NCBI RefSeq assembly: GCF_004804275.1
Contig: NZ_STGI01000009.1
Location: 174,817 to 238,816 of the forward strand
DNA length: 64,000 bases
Origin: Herbaspirillum sp. ST 5-3
Lineage (GTDB): Bacteria; Pseudomonadota; Gammaproteobacteria; Burkholderiales; Burkholderiaceae_D
Direction: 5' to 3'
Part shown: positions 53,699 through 63,894 of the stretch, piece after piece
Position numbering within the stretch: the stretch's first letter is position 1
Layout: every line of letters starts with the position of its first letter
Position numbers and translations under genes: made by a program
Notes under the pieces: generated by a model
What the model saw: the letters and a program-made list of their open reading frames with translations, nothing else
What the model was told of the DNA's origin: nothing
Database searches by the model: none

Positions 53699-54583
53699 TC
53701 AGGTGCGTTTCAGGCGGTCGACCAGGTCGAGCAGGCGCGGCTTGACTTCGTTGAGCAGAAATTCCTTCGAAATCGTGAAGGCCGGGCCGCCGCAGTTGAT
53801 GCTGAGGATGGACGACCCGTTGGCGGGACGGAAGGCGACTGCGATTGCGTTCACGTCCGGCTGCCAGTCGCCGAACGAAGTGCAGCAACCGATGGTCTTG
53901 TATTCCTCCAGGGAACGCATGACGCCTTCGCGAATGGCGGGCCACTTGGTCTCGTCGAATTCGCGTGCGCGTTCGAGGATCTCATTGCGTTCCGCGCTGG
54001 ACGTTTCCGCCAGGTAGGCGCGGCCCATGGCGGTCAGCGCGATCGGGATGCGCGCGCCGACATCGAGACGCAGCGTCAGTGCAGCCTGGCTGCGGCAGTT
54101 TTCCACGTAGATCATGCTGAGGCGGTCGCGCATGCCCATGGACACCGTGGCATGCGAAAAATCGGCCAGCTCCTGCATGTAGGGGCGCGCGAACTGACGG
54201 ATGTCGAGCTTGGACAGCATCGCGCTGCCGAGCGCGAGGCTTGCGGTGCCGAGGCGGTATTTGCCGATCTCGTCGACGTATTGCAGATAACCCAGCTTGG
54301 TCAGCGTGTAGGTCAGGCGCGAAACGGTCGACTTCGGCAGCTTGGTGCGCTCGGCAAGTTCCTGGTTGCCGAGCAGCTTTTCACCCGAGCGGAAGGACGA
54401 CAGCACGTCCAGCCCGCGCGCGAGCGCGGTGACGAAGTGCCTGTCCTCCTTGGCATTGGATTTCTTCTCTGCCGGCACGTGATTTTCGCTCGATTGTTCC
54501 GCCATGGCTGTCTGGTCTTCCGGTGCGACCTCGTCCGCTGCGACAAGGAAATTCAAGGGCTGATTGTCGAATTGCTGCGGCAT
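53699..54583 (-). CDS. IclR-family transcriptional regulator
   Basis: 294 residues from ATG 54583, starting 4 bp after the livF stop. The N-terminal ~45 residues are polar and extra. Winged helix: RGLDVLSSFRSGEKLLGNQE, TKLPKSTVSRLTYTLTKLGY. C-terminal effector domain: IPIALTAMGRAYLAE and GDWQPDVNAIAVAFRPANGS. As the last gene of the ligase-liv operon it probably regulates that operon and the divergent beta-oxidation genes, sensing an organic acid or CoA ester. Confidence 0.92.
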   Translation of the reverse strand: MPQQFDNQPLNFLVAADEVAPEDQTAMAEQSSENHVPAEKKSNAKEDRHFVTALARGLDVLSSFRSGEKLLGNQELAERTKLPKSTVSRLTYTLTKLGYLQYVDEIGKYRLGTASLALGSAMLSKLDIRQFARPYMQELADFSHATVSMGMRDRLSMIYVENCRSQAALTLRLDVGARIPIALTAMGRAYLAETSSAERNEILERAREFDETKWPAIREGVMRSLEEYKTIGCCTSFGDWQPDVNAIAVAFRPANGSSILSINCGGPAFTISKEFLLNEVKPRLLDLVDRLKRT

Positions 54584-54587
54584 TATC

Positions 54588-55287
54588 CTAGCCTTCGAGC
54601 GCAAAGTACAGATCATGCAATTTTGCTACATCGACTTCCGACGCCGGTTTGTCCATCACGACGCGCCCGCTGCGCATCATGTAGACGCGGTCGGCCAGCT
54701 TCAGCGCCATGTGCGTATTCTGCTCGACCAGGACAATGGTGACGCCTTCCTGCTTGAGCTTGGCGAGGATGTTGAAAATTTCCTGCACGATCACCGGGGC
54801 CAGGCCCAGCGAAGGTTCGTCGATCAGCAACACGCGCGGTTCGGCCATCATGCCGCGCGCCATCGCGACCATCTGGGCTTCGCCGCCGGAGAGCGAGCCT
54901 GCAAGCTGCTTGCGGCGCTCCTTCAGGCGGGGAAACAGTTCATAGGCGCGCTCGATGTTGTTCGACATCGACGCCCGCTTCTGCTTCGGGAACGCGCCCA
55001 TGATCAGGTTTTCCTCGACGCTCATGTCGCGAAACACGAGGCGGCCTTCGGGAACCAGCACTACACCCTGGTCCGCCATGTCCCAGGTCCGGTGCTGCGC
55101 CAGCGAGGCGCCGCGCAAGGTGATATCGCCCTGGCTCGGCGTCACCAGGCCCATGATGGTTTTCAGCAGAGTCGATTTGCCTGCACCATTGGGGCCGACG
55201 ATGGAAGTCAGCTGCTTCTCGGCGAAGGACAGGTTGACGTCCCACAGTACGTTGATGGCGCCGTAACCGGCGCGCAGGTTGCGGATC

Positions 55288-55295
<8 letters not shown>
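54588..55295 (-). CDS. livF: Branched-chain-type ABC transporter ATP-binding protein
   Basis: 235 residues. Walker A GPNGAGKSTLLKTIMG, signature LSGGEAQMVAMARGMM, Walker B VLLIDEPSLGL. LivF-type by length and by the end VYMMRSGRVVMDKPASEV. It overlaps livG by 8 bp. Cytoplasmic ATPase of a HAAT-family importer. Confidence 0.95.
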
Positions 55296-55993
<698 letters not shown>

Positions 55994-56001
<8 letters not shown>

Positions 56002-56950
56002 GCTGGCCTCCCGTATTGCGTTTCTTGAATACCGTGAGCAGGCCGTCGGGCGCGAACAGGATCATTGCGGCAAGCACGATGCCCAGCACGATCTGGTGAC
56101 CGGACGACAGGACCGCCTTGAAGAACAACTGGTCGACCAGGTAGATCACGATCGCGCCGACCATCGGGCCGGTGATGGTGCGATAGCCGCCGAAGATCGC
56201 GGCGACGATGGGCAGCACGCTCCAGGAACTGTTGAACGCGTAGTCCGGCTCAAGGAAGTTGATGATGTGCGCGTTGAAGGCGCCGATGGTGCCGGTCATG
56301 AACGCCGACAGCAGCAGCATCCAGGACTTCAGCAACACGCTGTTGACACCGACCACGCGGGTCGCGTCTTCGCTGTCGTGCATGGCGCGCAATGCAATGC
56401 CGTAATGGCTCTTGCGCACCCAGGCATACACCACGCAGAACAACAGCACGATGGTCAGGCCCAGCAGGTAAGGACCGAGGCCGGTCAGGAAATCGGCCTG
56501 CACCAGGCTCGGCAAGCCCGGAATCGACGAGATGCCGGCCGAGCCGCCGGTGAGCGACGTGAACTCGGTGGCGAGGATCTTGAAGATGTGCGCATACGCA
56601 AGAATCGCCAGCGCGAAATACGGCCCCGACAGGCGCAGCGCGGGCAGCATGGCCAGCGATGCAATCGATGCGACCACGCCACCGGCCGGAATCGCCAGCA
56701 GCACCGGCAATCCCGCCTTCATGGTGAGCAGGGCCGAGGCATACGCACCCATGCCGAAGAAGGCCGCATGGCCGAAGCTGACCATGCCGCCGAGATTGCC
56801 GAGCAAGGCCCAGGGCACCGCGACGCCGGCCACGATGAGAGAGGACACCGTCAGGCTGAGGATATAGCTGTTGTCCTTCAGGAAGAACGGTACGACCAGA
56901 TAGAGCAGAGCGATCGCCACCCAGATGAGTTTTTTCACTGATTTTTCCAT
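55994..56950 (-). CDS. livM: Branched-chain-type ABC transporter permease
   Basis: 318 residues, about nine hydrophobic helices. Family motif GNLGGMVSFGHAAFFGMGAY, and the EAA-like cytoplasmic loop SHYGIALRAMHDSEDATRVV. Inner-membrane permease pairing with LivH; 4 bp after livH. Confidence 0.94.
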
Positions 56951-56954
56951 TGCT

Positions 56955-57827
56955 TTATCCCCGCCGCTTCTTGGCGCCGAACAAGCCGTTCGGCATGATG
57001 AACAATACGATCAGGAACAGCAGCATGCCCGCCAGTTCCTGCAATGCGGAGCTGAGCAGCGTGACCGTCATCGCTTCGGTGATGCCGAGCAGGAAGGCGG
57101 CCAGTACCACGCCCGGCACCGAGCCGACACCGGCCAGCACCGTGATGATGAAGGCCTTGACTGTCAGCGAATGTCCGAGCGGCGGTGAAATCACGCTGCT
57201 CGAATAGATGGCGATACCGGCAATCGTCGCCAGCACGCCGGCCACGAGGAAGGACGCCAGTTCGACCTTGGATGGATTGATGCCCATCAGCTTGGCCGCG
57301 TCGCGATTGGATGACACGGCGCGCACCGCGCGGCCGTACCAGCTGCGCGACAGCCACCAGCCGAGCACGGCGGCCACGCCGATGCTGACGACGAAGAACA
57401 GCAGTTCGCTGAACATGCTGTACAGGCTGCCGATCTGCACTGCGTCTTGCATCATTGCATTGCCGGTGGAGCGGATATCGCTCGACCAGAACAGCAGGAC
57501 GGCATTGGTGAGGATCATGCCGAGCGCGAATGTCAGCATGAGCGAATTCAGTTCGCGGTTGCGCTTGATGCGCGATACCAGGAAGTAGACGACGGCGGAA
57601 CAGGCGCACACGATCACCAGCGCCAGCGGCAGCGACAGCATCGGATTGACGCCGAAGCGGCTTTCCACCGTATAGGCGATATAGGCGGCGAGCAGGACCA
57701 GTTCGCCATGCGCCAGATTGATGATGCGCATGGTGCCGAAGGCGAGCGTCAAGCCAAGCGCGATGAGCGCATAGACGCCGCCGACCAGCAGGCCGGAGTA
57801 GAGGGATTGCAGGATGAGTTCGGACAT
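56955..57827 (-). CDS. livH: Branched-chain-type ABC transporter permease
   Basis: 290 residues from ATG 57827 (MSELILQSLYSGLLVGGVYA). Typical LivH: LGLTLAFGTMRIINLAHGEL and YGRAVRAVSSNRDAAKLMGI. Inner-membrane permease. 165 bp separate it from livK without a recognisable gene. Confidence 0.94.
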   Translation of the reverse strand: MSELILQSLYSGLLVGGVYALIALGLTLAFGTMRIINLAHGELVLLAAYIAYTVESRFGVNPMLSLPLALVIVCACSAVVYFLVSRIKRNRELNSLMLTFALGMILTNAVLLFWSSDIRSTGNAMMQDAVQIGSLYSMFSELLFFVVSIGVAAVLGWWLSRSWYGRAVRAVSSNRDAAKLMGINPSKVELASFLVAGVLATIAGIAIYSSSVISPPLGHSLTVKAFIITVLAGVGSVPGVVLAAFLLGITEAMTVTLLSSALQELAGMLLFLIVLFIMPNGLFGAKKRRG

Positions 57828-57992
57828 GATTTGTCTGGAAAACGGTTTGGGTCCGGCGCGCAGGCGTTCAATGCAGCATGCGCCGGTCACGCGTCGCGCG
57901 AGCATCCCCTCCCCCATGGAGGAAGCAGGATGCGCGCGATGTGAATCAGGTGTGTGCCCAGGTACGTGCTTGATTCAGCACGCCTGACCGAT

Positions 57993-59165
57993 TTACCAAG
58001 GTACTGCCGGATACTTCAGCGGACCGGTGGCCTGATATGCCGGCGACACGATCACGATCTTGCCGTTCTGATGCTGCCCCATGCGATGCTGGAAGTTGGG
58101 GTTGTCGCCGTTGGCGTCGAACGTTACCTTGCCGATCAGCGTATCGCGGCTGGTCTTGCGCATTTCGTCCGGCAAGCCGCCCTTCTTCAGGGTGCCGTTG
58201 TCCGCGGCGCGAGCGATCGCTTCGAACAGCAGCGAAGCCTTCACATAACCGAACTGCGCGAGGTAATCGACGTCCTTGTTGAACATCTTCTTGTAGGTGT
58301 CGGCGAACTTCTTGCCTTCAGGCGTCTTGTATTCGACCGGGAACGGCAGCAGCGCCGTGCCGATCACGTTCGGCATCAGGTCGGGGAAATCGGATGCCAT
58401 CTTGGAGGTGGCCAGCGACCAGACGCCGACGACCGATTTCACTTCCGGCTTGAGCACCTTGGCGGCGCGGATGATGCCGACGTAGTCGTTCTCATAGGCG
58501 CTCATCAGGAGTACGTCCGGCTTGTCCTGCAGCTTGATCTTGTTGATGATCGGCTTGAAGTCGGTGATGGCCGGATCAAACGCGTGCGTGGTGACCTTGA
58601 AGCCTTTGCCGCCGAGATCCTTTTCGATGCTCTTGGCCAGGTCGGTGGTCGCTTCCTTGGTGGAGTAGACAATCGACACCGATTTCGCTTTCATTTCCTG
58701 CAGCAGGTTTTCGATGGCAATCTCGTATCCGCGCGTATTGTTGATCCGGAAGAAGGTCTTGTAGCCGCGCTTGGTCAGGTCGTCGTTGACGCCGCCGGCG
58801 GTGATGTAGGTCAGGTTGTGACGGTTGGAGGCATCCGATGCCGGTCCGATGATGTTGGAGCCGTAGCCGCCGATCAAGGCGACCACGCCTTCCGAGGCGA
58901 GCTTCTCGACGGCGGCGACCGCTTTGGCCGGTGCCGACTCATCGTCGATGGTGACCATCTTGATGGTGTGCTTGCCGTTGCTCTTGTTGAAGATCTCGAC
59001 TGCGGCCGCGATGCCTTCGTTGAAGCCTGCGCCGGAACGTGCCAGCGTGCCGGTCAAGGGCATGTGTGCGCCGACCTTGAACTCTTCTGCGCCTGCAGCG
59101 GCGACGAACATGGCGGCGCTGATGGCAACGCCCAATCTGGCGACACTGCTAAGTTGGAATTTCAT
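57993..59165 (-). CDS. livK: Periplasmic amino-acid/organic-acid-binding protein (LivK type)
   Basis: 390 residues from ATG 59165 (GAGGAAGAGA upstream). Signal peptide ends near AGA (residue ~26). Periplasmic-binding fold type I (peripla_BP_6): FKVGAHMPLTGTLARSGAGF, EKLASEGVVALIGGYGSNII, PDVLLMSAYENDYVGIIRAA. Substrate receptor of the adjacent importer. Given its CoA-ligase neighbour, an aromatic or dicarboxylic acid is as likely as a branched-chain amino acid. Confidence 0.92.
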   Translation of the reverse strand: MKFQLSSVARLGVAISAAMFVAAAGAEEFKVGAHMPLTGTLARSGAGFNEGIAAAVEIFNKSNGKHTIKMVTIDDESAPAKAVAAVEKLASEGVVALIGGYGSNIIGPASDASNRHNLTYITAGGVNDDLTKRGYKTFFRINNTRGYEIAIENLLQEMKAKSVSIVYSTKEATTDLAKSIEKDLGGKGFKVTTHAFDPAITDFKPIINKIKLQDKPDVLLMSAYENDYVGIIRAAKVLKPEVKSVVGVWSLATSKMASDFPDLMPNVIGTALLPFPVEYKTPEGKKFADTYKKMFNKDVDYLAQFGYVKASLLFEAIARAADNGTLKKGGLPDEMRKTSRDTLIGKVTFDANGDNPNFQHRMGQHQNGKIVIVSPAYQATGPLKYPAVPW

Positions 59166-59196
59166 GTCTCTTCCTCTCGTGTGAAAAACGCTTGTT

Positions 59197-60750
59197 TCAG
59201 GAATGCTGACGCCCGGCGGACGGACGTTGTACAGCGAGTTGCTGCAACTCTTTCTTCAGAACCTTGCCGGTCGCAGCGGCCGGCAAGTGATCGAGAACGA
59301 CGATCTCCGAAGGAATCTTGTAGGGGGAAAGATTGGCTTTCAGGTGCGCGCGCAGCGCATCGAGCGTGAACGATCCGGTCTGCGATACCTCGATGAAAGC
59401 AACGACTTCTTCGTTGCCTTCGACCTCGCGTCCGACGACCGCGGATTGCACGACGTCGGGATGGGCGTTGAGCACCTGCTCGACTTCGACCGGGTAGACG
59501 TTGAAACCGGAACGGATGATCAATTCCTTGCTGCGGCCGGCGATGGTGATCGCGCCGTCCGCTTCACGGCGCGCGAGATCGCCCGTGCGCAGCCAGCCTT
59601 CCGGCGTGACGGTCTGCGCGGTCAGTTCCGGCGCGCGGTAGTAGCCCTTCATCACATTCGGCCCGCGCACCCACAGCTCGCCGACGCCCTCTTCGCTTTG
59701 CTCGGCGCCGTGCAACTGGATTTCGATGCCGGGAATGGCCGGGCCGACCGAGCAATCGCTGCGCGGATCGTCCAGGCGGGTCTGGCAAATGGAGGGCGAG
59801 GCTTCGGTCATGCCGTAGCCGTTGTGCAGCGTGATGCCGAAGGTTTTTTCAAAAGCCTGCTTGAGCGCCAGGGTCAGCGGCGCGCCGCCGGACTGGGCAA
59901 CGCGCAAATGCGGCGCGTGCAGAGGCGTCCCGGTGTTTTCGCTCCATTCCAGCAGCTTGGCGTACATGGCCGGCGCGCCGTGCATCACCGTGATGCCCTG
60001 CTCCGCCAGTGCCGCTGCAAGCGCTTCCGGTTGATAGCGCGCGACCAGGCGCAATGCCGAGCCCCCAATCAATGCGGCGACCAGCAGCGATGACAGTCCG
60101 TACACATGCGACAGCGGCAATACACCGTAGATAACGTCGCTGGGAACGATGCGGCGCATCCTGCAGCTGTTGGCGCCGACAAACAAAAGGTTGGCGTGGG
60201 AGAGCATCACCGCCTTCGGCGCACCGGTCGTGCCGGAGGTATACACCATGGCCGCAACCTGATCGGCGGCTGCCTGTTCCACCGGCTCAGGGATGGCTTG
60301 CTCGTTCAACGGACCGAGCAAAAGACCGCCGATGCTGGGCCAGTCGACCGCCTGCGCGCCGCGCAGTTCGCCGTGCGCCTTCGCCTGTGGCGAGATGCTG
60401 CTGAAATACAAGGCGCGACGGGCGCCGGAATGGGACAGGAAGTTGTCGATTTCACGCGCGGACAGGCGCGCATTGACGGTCGCGGACCACGCATCGAGCC
60501 GGCTGACGGCCAGGATGCACACGGCGAGCGCCACGCAGTTTTCCCCGACCAGCAAGACCCGGTCGCCCGGGCGCACGCCGGCGTCGCGCAGGCGTTCCGC
60601 CACCGCTTCGACCACTCCACCCAGGGCGCCGTAGGTAATCGAGGACAGGTCGTCAACCAGCGCAAGCTTGTCGGCGCAGGTTTCGGTCCAGGGTGCAAAC
60701 GCTTCGTGAATGCGGCGGGGCGTAGCAGCCGGGTGCACTGCTTGGGTCAT
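59197..60750 (-). CDS. AMP-dependent acyl/aryl-CoA ligase
   Basis: 517 residues from ATG 60750 (AGGAG upstream). Adenylate-forming enzyme: P-loop VYTSGTTGAPKAVMLSHANL, A5 HNGYGMTEASPSI, A7 GWLRTGDLARR, A8 GRSKELIIRSGFNVYPVEVE, and the catalytic A10 Lys in AATGKVLKKEL. It activates a carboxylic acid to its CoA thioester in the cytoplasm. First gene of the minus-strand ligase-livKHMGF-iclR unit, 31 bp before livK, so it probably activates the acid imported by that transporter. The exact substrate is not predictable. Confidence 0.92.
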   Translation of the reverse strand: MTQAVHPAATPRRIHEAFAPWTETCADKLALVDDLSSITYGALGGVVEAVAERLRDAGVRPGDRVLLVGENCVALAVCILAVSRLDAWSATVNARLSAREIDNFLSHSGARRALYFSSISPQAKAHGELRGAQAVDWPSIGGLLLGPLNEQAIPEPVEQAAADQVAAMVYTSGTTGAPKAVMLSHANLLFVGANSCRMRRIVPSDVIYGVLPLSHVYGLSSLLVAALIGGSALRLVARYQPEALAAALAEQGITVMHGAPAMYAKLLEWSENTGTPLHAPHLRVAQSGGAPLTLALKQAFEKTFGITLHNGYGMTEASPSICQTRLDDPRSDCSVGPAIPGIEIQLHGAEQSEEGVGELWVRGPNVMKGYYRAPELTAQTVTPEGWLRTGDLARREADGAITIAGRSKELIIRSGFNVYPVEVEQVLNAHPDVVQSAVVGREVEGNEEVVAFIEVSQTGSFTLDALRAHLKANLSPYKIPSEIVVLDHLPAAATGKVLKKELQQLAVQRPSAGRQHS

Positions 60751-61132
60751 TCCGTCTCCTTGTCTTATTTGCAAAGGGCCTCGATCGGGGCGAGCTTGCG
60801 CATGTCCGGCGAAGGGCGCAGACGGCGCACCGGTTTCAGGCCGGCCCCGAAATGTTTCCAAAGGTACTTCAGGGTGCAGATACTGGCATATCCAAAATGG
60901 AATTGCAACGATTTTTGCAGAATAAGGTGCTGCACTGCAGAACACTTGCGAAAAATGCAAAATGCGTATTTGCGCAAGAATGCCCTCTTCTTGCTGCCAT
61001 CTTTAATGATCAACAGAGATAACAAATGAAATCTTGACAGCCCGGCGCAAAAAGCAATACAGTTCCATTTTAAATGATGTTCTTCTGCATTGCAGAACTA
61101 TAGAAATTCCCTCAATACTCAGGAGCCTTCGC
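60751..61132. promoter_or_regulatory. Divergent promoter region with repeated TGCAGAA operator-like elements
   Basis: No gene. It lies between the ligase and hydroxyacyl-CoA dehydrogenase starts. TGCAGAA occurs at 60916-60922, at 60936-60942 (within CTGCACTGCAG) and at 61092-61098, the last as the perfect palindrome TTCTGCA-T-TGCAGAA (61084-61098). These are good candidates for the IclR or another pathway regulator, one beside each promoter. Confidence 0.65.
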
Positions 61133-62674
61133 ATGCAAACCGCCTTTCTACCCCCGCCCAACTCGCAGCAACTGGTGGTTGGTCTTGTCGGATGCGGGGT
61201 GATGGGAAGGGGCATTGCGCAGCTTGCCGCGCTCGCCGGCGCGCAAGTTCGCCTGTGCGACAGCCGCGAGGGCGCGGCAGGCACGGCCCGGCAGGAATTG
61301 CTGGCAACCTTTGGCAAGCTGAGCGAAAAAGGCAAGCTGGATCAGACGGCTGCCGCCGCGGCCGCTGACCGGCTGCAGGTTTGTGACCGGCTGGAAGACC
61401 TGGCCGGCTGCCATGTGATCGTCGAAGCGATCGTTGAAGACCTTGCCGTGAAGAAGGCCCTCTTCAGCAATCTGGAAAGCATCGCCGGGCCGGACGCGAT
61501 CCTGGCGACCAACACCTCCTCGTTGCCGGTTACCGCCATTGCGGCCGGCCTTCAGCATCCGGAGCGCGTCGCCGGCTTCCATTTCTTCAACCCGGTTCCG
61601 CTGATGAAGATCGTCGAGGTCATCGGCGGTTTCCTGACCAGGCCGGAAATCACCGACTATCTGCTGGCCCTCGGCCGGCATTGGGGCCACAACGCCGTGC
61701 GCGCCAAGGATACGCCCGGCTTCATCGTCAACCATGCGGGTCGCGGTTATGGCACGGAAGGTTTGCGCGTGCTGGCCGAAGGCATCGCATCGGTGCCGGT
61801 GCTGGACAACATCCTGCGCGATACCGCCGGCTTCCGCCTCGGCCCCTGCGAACTGCTGGACCTGACCGGACTGGACGTCTCGCATCCGGTGATGGAATCG
61901 ATCTACCACCAGTATTACGAAGAGCCGCGTTTCCGCCCGCAGGTGAATACGCGCCAGATGCTGACTGCCGGCGCGCTCGGCAAGAAAGTCGGCCACGGCT
62001 TTTATCGCTACGGCGCCGACGGCAAGAAAGAGGCGATTGCCGAGCCGGCGCAGGCCACGCAACTTCCGACCAGTGTCTGGCTCAGCCATGACCGCCCGGA
62101 ACTGGCCGAACGCATCGCGGTGCTGATCTCCGCCGCCGGCATTCCCATCGAAACCTCCGCCCGCCCCAGCGACTCCGCCTTGTGCCTCGTCACGCCGCTG
62201 GGCGAGGATGCAACCACCTGCTGCGCGCGCGAGGATCTCGACGGCCGCCGCACGGTCGGTGTGGAAAGCCTGTTCGACGCCAGTCGCCGCCGCGTGGTCA
62301 TGACCACGCCTGCCACCACTTCCGACTACCTCGCCATGGCCTGCGGCCTGTTCGGCGCTACCGGCGTCCCGGTCAGCGTGATCCGAGACAGCGCCGGCAT
62401 GGTGACGCAGCGCGTAGTGGCGCACATCATCAATATCGCCTGCGAAATCGCGCAGCAGGACATTGCCGATCCGCTCGACATCGACCGCGCCGTCACGCTC
62501 GGCCTCGGTTATCCGCTCGGTCCCCTTGCCTGGGGCGACGCACTCGGCCCGACTACCGTACTTGCCATTCTCAAAAACCTCGAACAGCAAACCGGCGACC
62601 CGCGCTACCGTCCCAGCCCCTGGCTGCAGCGTCGCGCCTTGCTCGGCCTGTCGCTACTTCACAAGGAGATCTGA
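61133..62674 (+). CDS. 3-hydroxyacyl-CoA dehydrogenase, PaaH type
   Basis: 513 residues from ATG 61133 (AGGAG upstream). NAD-binding site VGLVGCGVMGRGIAQLA; 3HCDH motifs ATNTSSLPVTAIAAGLQHPE, VAGFHFFNPVPLMKIVEVI and TPGFIVNHAGRGY. Two 3HCDH C-terminal domains are present (~190-290 and ~410-510), as in PaaH/PaaC, which oxidises 3-hydroxyadipyl-CoA in phenylacetate and dicarboxylate breakdown. The thiolase follows after 3 bp. Confidence 0.92.
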   Translation: MQTAFLPPPNSQQLVVGLVGCGVMGRGIAQLAALAGAQVRLCDSREGAAGTARQELLATFGKLSEKGKLDQTAAAAAADRLQVCDRLEDLAGCHVIVEAIVEDLAVKKALFSNLESIAGPDAILATNTSSLPVTAIAAGLQHPERVAGFHFFNPVPLMKIVEVIGGFLTRPEITDYLLALGRHWGHNAVRAKDTPGFIVNHAGRGYGTEGLRVLAEGIASVPVLDNILRDTAGFRLGPCELLDLTGLDVSHPVMESIYHQYYEEPRFRPQVNTRQMLTAGALGKKVGHGFYRYGADGKKEAIAEPAQATQLPTSVWLSHDRPELAERIAVLISAAGIPIETSARPSDSALCLVTPLGEDATTCCAREDLDGRRTVGVESLFDASRRRVVMTTPATTSDYLAMACGLFGATGVPVSVIRDSAGMVTQRVVAHIINIACEIAQQDIADPLDIDRAVTLGLGYPLGPLAWGDALGPTTVLAILKNLEQQTGDPRYRPSPWLQRRALLGLSLLHKEI

Positions 62675-62677
62675 TTC

Positions 62678-63880
62678 ATGCTCGACGCCTATATCTACGA
62701 TGGCTTGCGTACCCCGTTCGGCCGCCACGCCGGTGCGCTGGCGCCGGTGCGCCCCGATGACCTGGTCGCGGAAGTCATGCGCGCCCTTGTCGCGCGCAAT
62801 CCGTGGAAGCCGGAACAGATCGAGGACGTGATTCTCGGCGATACCAACCAGGCGGGCGAAGACTCGCGCAACGTGGCGCGCAATGCACTGCTCGCCGCCG
62901 GCCTGCCATATTCCGTCCCGGGCCAAACCGTCAATCGCCTGTGCGCCAGCGGCCTGGCGGCCGTCATGGATGCGGCGCGCGCCATTACCTGCGGCGAGGG
63001 CGATCTCTATGTCGCCGGCGGTGTCGAAAGCATGAGCCGCGCACCTTTCGTGGTCGCCAAGTCGGAAGCTGCGTTCGGCCGCGACTTCAAGGTATTCGAT
63101 TCGACCATCGGCGCACGCTTCCCGAATCCGAAGGTCACCAAGGAATACGGCGCGGACACCATGCCGGAAACCGGCGACAACGTGGCCAAGCAGTTCGGCA
63201 TCAGCCGCGAGGAAGCGGACGCCTTCGCACTCGCCTCGCAAATGAAATATCACGCCGCGCTGCAGGATGGTTTCTTTTCCGGCGAGATTCATCCGATCAG
63301 CGTGCCGACCGGACGCAAAACGCCGCCGGTGCTGGTCGACAAGGATGAACATCCGCGTCCGGAAACCACCGCAGTCAGCCTGGAAAAGCTCAAGCCGCTG
63401 TTTGAAGGCGGCGTGGTCACCGCAGGCAATGCGTCGGGCATCAATGACGGTGCTGCCGCCCTGCTGATCGGCAGCCGAGCCGCTGGCGAACAAGTCGGCA
63501 AGGCGCCGATGGTGCGCATCTTGTCCGCCGCGGTGGCCGGCGTTGAGCCGCGCATCATGGGCATCGGCCCGGTCGATGCCATCCGCAAGGCGCTCGCGCG
63601 CGCCAACCTGTCGCTCACCGACATGGATGTCATCGAAATCAACGAAGCGTTTGCCAGCCAGGTGCTGAGCTGTCTCAAGCTGCTCGGCGTTTCCGGCACC
63701 GACTCGCGCGTCAATCCGAATGGCGGCGCGATTGCGCTTGGCCATCCGCTCGGCGCATCCGGCGCGCGTCTCGCACTGACGGCAAGCCGCGAACTCGCTC
63801 GTCGCAACGGCCGCTACGCGGTCGTCAGCCTGTGTATCGGCGTCGGCCAGGGTCTGGCAGTCGTCCTCGAAAGAATCTGA
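62678..63880 (+). CDS. Thiolase, 3-oxoadipyl-CoA thiolase (PcaF/PaaJ) type
   Basis: 400 residues from ATG 62678. Degradative thiolase: RTPFGRHAGALAPVRPDDLV, NQAGEDSRNVARNALLAAGL, catalytic Cys in TVNRLCASGLAA, GGVESMSRAPFVVAK, His in NGGAIALGHPLGASGARL and Cys in SLCIGVGQGL. The pattern is that of PcaF/PaaJ enzymes cleaving 3-oxoadipyl-CoA to succinyl-CoA and acetyl-CoA; a broader 3-oxoacyl range is possible. It completes a beta-oxidation step with the preceding dehydrogenase. Confidence 0.93.
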   Translation: MLDAYIYDGLRTPFGRHAGALAPVRPDDLVAEVMRALVARNPWKPEQIEDVILGDTNQAGEDSRNVARNALLAAGLPYSVPGQTVNRLCASGLAAVMDAARAITCGEGDLYVAGGVESMSRAPFVVAKSEAAFGRDFKVFDSTIGARFPNPKVTKEYGADTMPETGDNVAKQFGISREEADAFALASQMKYHAALQDGFFSGEIHPISVPTGRKTPPVLVDKDEHPRPETTAVSLEKLKPLFEGGVVTAGNASGINDGAAALLIGSRAAGEQVGKAPMVRILSAAVAGVEPRIMGIGPVDAIRKALARANLSLTDMDVIEINEAFASQVLSCLKLLGVSGTDSRVNPNGGAIALGHPLGASGARLALTASRELARRNGRYAVVSLCIGVGQGLAVVLERI

Positions 63881-63894
63881 AACCGGAGCCATCA